Shown: in pieces, positions 61,592-64,000 of the stretch | Layout of the letters: each line of letters starts with the position of its first letter | How positions within the stretch are numbered: position 1 is the stretch's first letter | DNA from: Chryseobacterium sp. IHB B 17019 | GTDB taxonomy: Bacteria; Bacteroidota; Bacteroidia; Flavobacteriales; Weeksellaceae | Assembly: GCF_001456155.1 (NCBI RefSeq) | Contig: NZ_CP013293.1 | Span: 434,001 to 498,000, forward strand | DNA length: 64,000 nucleotides | Reading direction: 5' to 3' | Program-made: the position numbers and the translations under genes | The notes under the pieces: model-generated | What the model saw: the letters and a program-made list of their open reading frames with translations, nothing else | What the model was told of the DNA's origin: nothing | Databases searched by the model: none

Positions 61592-62851
61592 ATGAATCCT
61601 GTAGATCTGGAGTTGGTAAAATTAAAAAGGCAATGGCACAATGTCGTTTCAAAAAACGAAGAAAAACCCATGTTCATCTGTCTCGGCGAAAAACATGAAA
61701 CCGAGCTTTTTGATGGATTTATAAAATCAAGATTGTCTGAGGATTATGATGGAGAAGATGTTTTTTTAATTCATTATCAGGAATTTAACGGCATGGATTC
61801 TTACGGTCAAAGCTTATTTGATGAATGGAAAGAATTTTATGAATTACTGGAAAAAAGCGAAGAAAATATTCCGCAATGGGAGCTGAATGCTGCTGATAAT
61901 AAGTTTAAAACTGATGCTTATAAAGCGTTTTTTCCTTTATTAGATTTAAAAAAGAACTTTCCGAATATTAAAGATTCCAAGATCTATTTGTACATCGCTC
62001 CGGTGAGAATCAACGATATTAAAGAATTATCACTTTGGGTAAAAGAATGGTGTGAACTCTGCGAAAAGTCAGTAAATCAGGATATTAAGCTGGTTTGGGC
62101 AGAACATCATCAGTACAAAACCTTACCGGACAATTCATCAGCACATAGTTTTAGGGTTGAGGTTGATATTCATCAATTAATGCAAAATACGGCAGCTCAT
62201 ACCAATAGAAAGAAAAACAGTGTAGATACGGATTTCCAGCAGCAGATTCTTACGGCAAGTAATCATTTAAGTAAAGGAAGATACAAAGAAGCTGAATTTG
62301 CATTGAAAAATGCGGTAAAATTAGCCAAAGAACAGAAAAACAAACAGGGAGAAATCTCAGCTTATTTTATGCTGACTCAGGCTTATATCGCCGATAAAAA
62401 AAAGGAAAGAGCAGAAGATACGTACCGTACAATATTTGAAGAAGTAGAACCCAATTCCCCGCTGGAAGTTCAGATGTACATGAATTACGGGAGTTATTTG
62501 TTGGGAAATTCAAAAAAATCAAAGGCAGAGCAGGCATTCGAAAAAGCTGCCGAAGTAGCCCAGACAATCGGCGAACATGCAATGGCCATCGAATGTTACA
62601 GGATTATAGGAACATTAAACGATACGGTTTTAACGAAAGATAAAATGATCGAATATTTCGAAAAATGTCTCGACATAGCAAAACTAATGGAACCTTCAAC
62701 AAGGGAATCAAGCAGTTTGAAATTTGTAGCATCCATGCTTTACATTAAATATGAAGGCGACAAAGACAAAAAAACGACATTAGATAACGAAATGAAAAAT
62801 TATTTTGGCGAAGACTGGACGGTGAGTGTGGAAAAGCCGAAGTATAATTAG
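61592..62851 (+). CDS. TPR protein, probable effector adaptor
   Basis: 419 residues, cytoplasmic. Residues 1-200 form an alpha/beta domain without a family name known to me (EEKPMFICLGEKHETELFDG; LWVKEWCELCEKSVNQDIKL). Residues 215-400 are TPR helices (ASNHLSKGRYKEAEFALKNA; YGSYLLGNSKKSKAEQAFEK). It lies between the second VgrG (17 bases upstream) and the PAAR/Rhs gene, the position where adaptors that load effectors on VgrG are found. An adaptor role is inferred. Confidence 0.65.
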   Translation: MNPVDLELVKLKRQWHNVVSKNEEKPMFICLGEKHETELFDGFIKSRLSEDYDGEDVFLIHYQEFNGMDSYGQSLFDEWKEFYELLEKSEENIPQWELNAADNKFKTDAYKAFFPLLDLKKNFPNIKDSKIYLYIAPVRINDIKELSLWVKEWCELCEKSVNQDIKLVWAEHHQYKTLPDNSSAHSFRVEVDIHQLMQNTAAHTNRKKNSVDTDFQQQILTASNHLSKGRYKEAEFALKNAVKLAKEQKNKQGEISAYFMLTQAYIADKKKERAEDTYRTIFEEVEPNSPLEVQMYMNYGSYLLGNSKKSKAEQAFEKAAEVAQTIGEHAMAIECYRIIGTLNDTVLTKDKMIEYFEKCLDIAKLMEPSTRESSSLKFVASMLYIKYEGDKDKKTTLDNEMKNYFGEDWTVSVEKPKYN

Positions 62852-62978
62852 ACAATTTTGTCTTTCAAAAAAATAAGCAGAGCGCTTTGTTTATGTTATA
62901 TAAATTAAAATATTCAAAAACTTTATATGGCTTTGCGATAAAAATTTTAAAACACACCAAATCTCAAATTAAAATATC

Positions 62979-64000
62979 ATGGCAGCTCAAAATAAAAATG
63001 TAAAAAAAATAAAGGTTGCAAAGCCAGATATGAATCCGGACCGTTCGCTGAGTGTTTCGGCGGACGTTACTTCATTCAGCACAGAAAAAACCACGCAAGG
63101 CTGGAAAAACGGGATGAAAAACAATTTCGATTCCCTGAATCCGGTTTCTATGGTGAAATCTGTAGTCGGGGCAGACGGCAATGCAGGACAATCAGGAGGT
63201 GGAAGCGGAGGCGGACCTTCCGTAACGGCGGAAAAGGCTGCGCCGCAAAGCAAGGTTAAATTAATTAAAGTTAATACTCCTGCCATTTCACCCACCGCAA
63301 TTCAACATACGAGCAAGCATTTTGATATTGTCCTGGCGATCGATATCCATTGGACTTTGATTCCGCCGCCGCCGTCATTTATGTTGATTCCGTTGCCGTT
63401 GCCCCATCCGTTTATCGGGATCGTTTTTGATATCATGGATTACATAAAATTCACGATTCCGATTCCACAATTTATTAGAAATTTAAAACCAGACCTTCCG
63501 GAAAGTATTCCAATGGGAGGTTCAATATATGTTCATGGAAGACACAAAGCCACGACTACTACGAGTGTGATGGGTGTTGTAATTCCTTTCAGGCACGTTA
63601 CTTCTTTGATTCCCGTTTACTTGATCCCGTTTTTACAGGAAGCTCCGCATGAAGGGGAAGTGTACTACGGCGCACAAACCGTTCTGGGACAGGGAAGTAA
63701 AATGAGCGGAAATCAACCGCAGCAGGTTCTAACGTGTATGGGATTGCCTTTTGGGATGACCATGCTTCCTGCCATGCCGAACAAGCCGAAGAAAAATCCG
63801 CTGGCTTATTTTGCTTTTTATAATAATTTCTCAAGTTTATATATTCAAATTAATACGGGAGGCCCTGTGTTGGTGGGTGGTGCGTTTGTACCTCACGTTT
63901 ACACGCCGGGCGAAATGCTGATGCGTTTTGCGGGAATGGCCTTAATGAGAGGGTTAACGAAGAGTTTAGGAAAAGGGGTTACTAAGTTTAATCACTTTTT
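62979..64000 (+). CDS. PAAR-containing Rhs-type T6SS effector, N-terminal part (cut by window end)
   Basis: The reading frame opens at the ATG at 62979 (MAAQNKNVKKIKVAKPDMNP) and stays open for 340 codons to the window edge. A Gly/Ser linker (GQSGGGSGGGPS) follows the first 70 residues. Residues 110-250 hold hydrophobic segments (IHWTLIPPPPSFMLIPLPLP; HPFIGIVFDIM) and a PAAR-like unit (SIYVHGRHKATTTTSVMGVV). This is the N-terminus of the PAAR-Rhs or large PAAR effector type; the toxin end lies outside. The effector probably uses the second VgrG and the TPR protein. The Rhs part itself is not yet visible. Confidence 0.75.
   Translation, partial: MAAQNKNVKKIKVAKPDMNPDRSLSVSADVTSFSTEKTTQGWKNGMKNNFDSLNPVSMVKSVVGADGNAGQSGGGSGGGPSVTAEKAAPQSKVKLIKVNTPAISPTAIQHTSKHFDIVLAIDIHWTLIPPPPSFMLIPLPLPHPFIGIVFDIMDYIKFTIPIPQFIRNLKPDLPESIPMGGSIYVHGRHKATTTTSVMGVVIPFRHVTSLIPVYLIPFLQEAPHEGEVYYGAQTVLGQGSKMSGNQPQQVLTCMGLPFGMTMLPAMPNKPKKNPLAYFAFYNNFSSLYIQINTGGPVLVGGAFVPHVYTPGEMLMRFAGMALMRGLTKSLGKGVTKFNHF

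Overview
The window comes from an AT-rich Flavobacteriia genome, most likely Chryseobacterium or a close Weeksellaceae relative. The clues are a Bacteroidetes-only type VI secretion system (T6SSiii), a T9SS C-terminal sorting domain, flavobacterial -7 boxes of the form TAnnTTTG instead of sigma70 boxes, absence of Shine-Dalgarno sites, and a curli locus with flavobacterial features. No tRNA, rRNA or CRISPR array was recognised.

Left part (1-25.4 kb) is accessory DNA. It starts with a degenerate repeated cluster of small secreted and membrane proteins (1-1.7 kb), then a secreted jelly-roll-like protein and a gene remnant. A small mobile-element module follows (3.6-8 kb): HEPN-motif protein, serine recombinase, a gene II/X-type replication initiator coupled to a repetitive acidic protein, and an excisionase-like HTH protein. 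From 19.5 down to 10 kb runs a tightly packed minus-strand operon: a frameshifted T9SS-sorted protein, two giant YD/RHS proteins (the second with an RHS core and a variable C-terminal tip), a lipoprotein and a TPR protein, the last joints being TAATG overlaps. A long imperfect hairpin, a duplicated NUMOD4 protein, a Crp/Fnr pseudogene, a transposase-like HTH protein and a tyrosine integrase close the region.

Middle part (25.7-36.1 kb) holds a complete curli operon: an 11-repeat curlin, a CsgB-like protein, a CsgH-like/CsgE fusion, CsgF, CsgG and a lipoprotein with a beta-propeller. A convergent LuxR-type regulator with a non-canonical receiver lies beside it. Next come OsmC coupled to a RelA/SpoT-domain protein, then housekeeping genes: RNase E/G, a 29-residue very basic ribosomal-type protein, and HU.

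Right part (36.3-64 kb) is a T6SSiii locus: a response regulator divergent from tssO, a TssO-like protein, a PKD protein, TssR, a PAAR-like DUF4280 spike and a large two-enzyme peptidoglycan hydrolase effector with candidate immunity genes. Then follow Hcp (TssD), ClpV (TssH), a lytic transglycosylase, VgrG (TssI), a Tle1-type DUF2235 lipase effector with its DUF2931 immunity lipoprotein, a class I terpene synthase with a 29-codon upstream ORF, a second Hcp, a second VgrG, a TPR protein and the start of a PAAR/Rhs-type effector cut by the window end. The sheath, baseplate and TssN genes are not in the window. Both hcp genes share an identically spaced promoter and a tandem inverted-repeat site.

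Most notable: the terpene synthase and its coupled small ORF inside the T6SS effector region; the GH19 plus LAS-metallopeptidase effector; the shared hcp control element; the T9SS/RHS operon; and operator-like palindromes over -7 boxes in the island.
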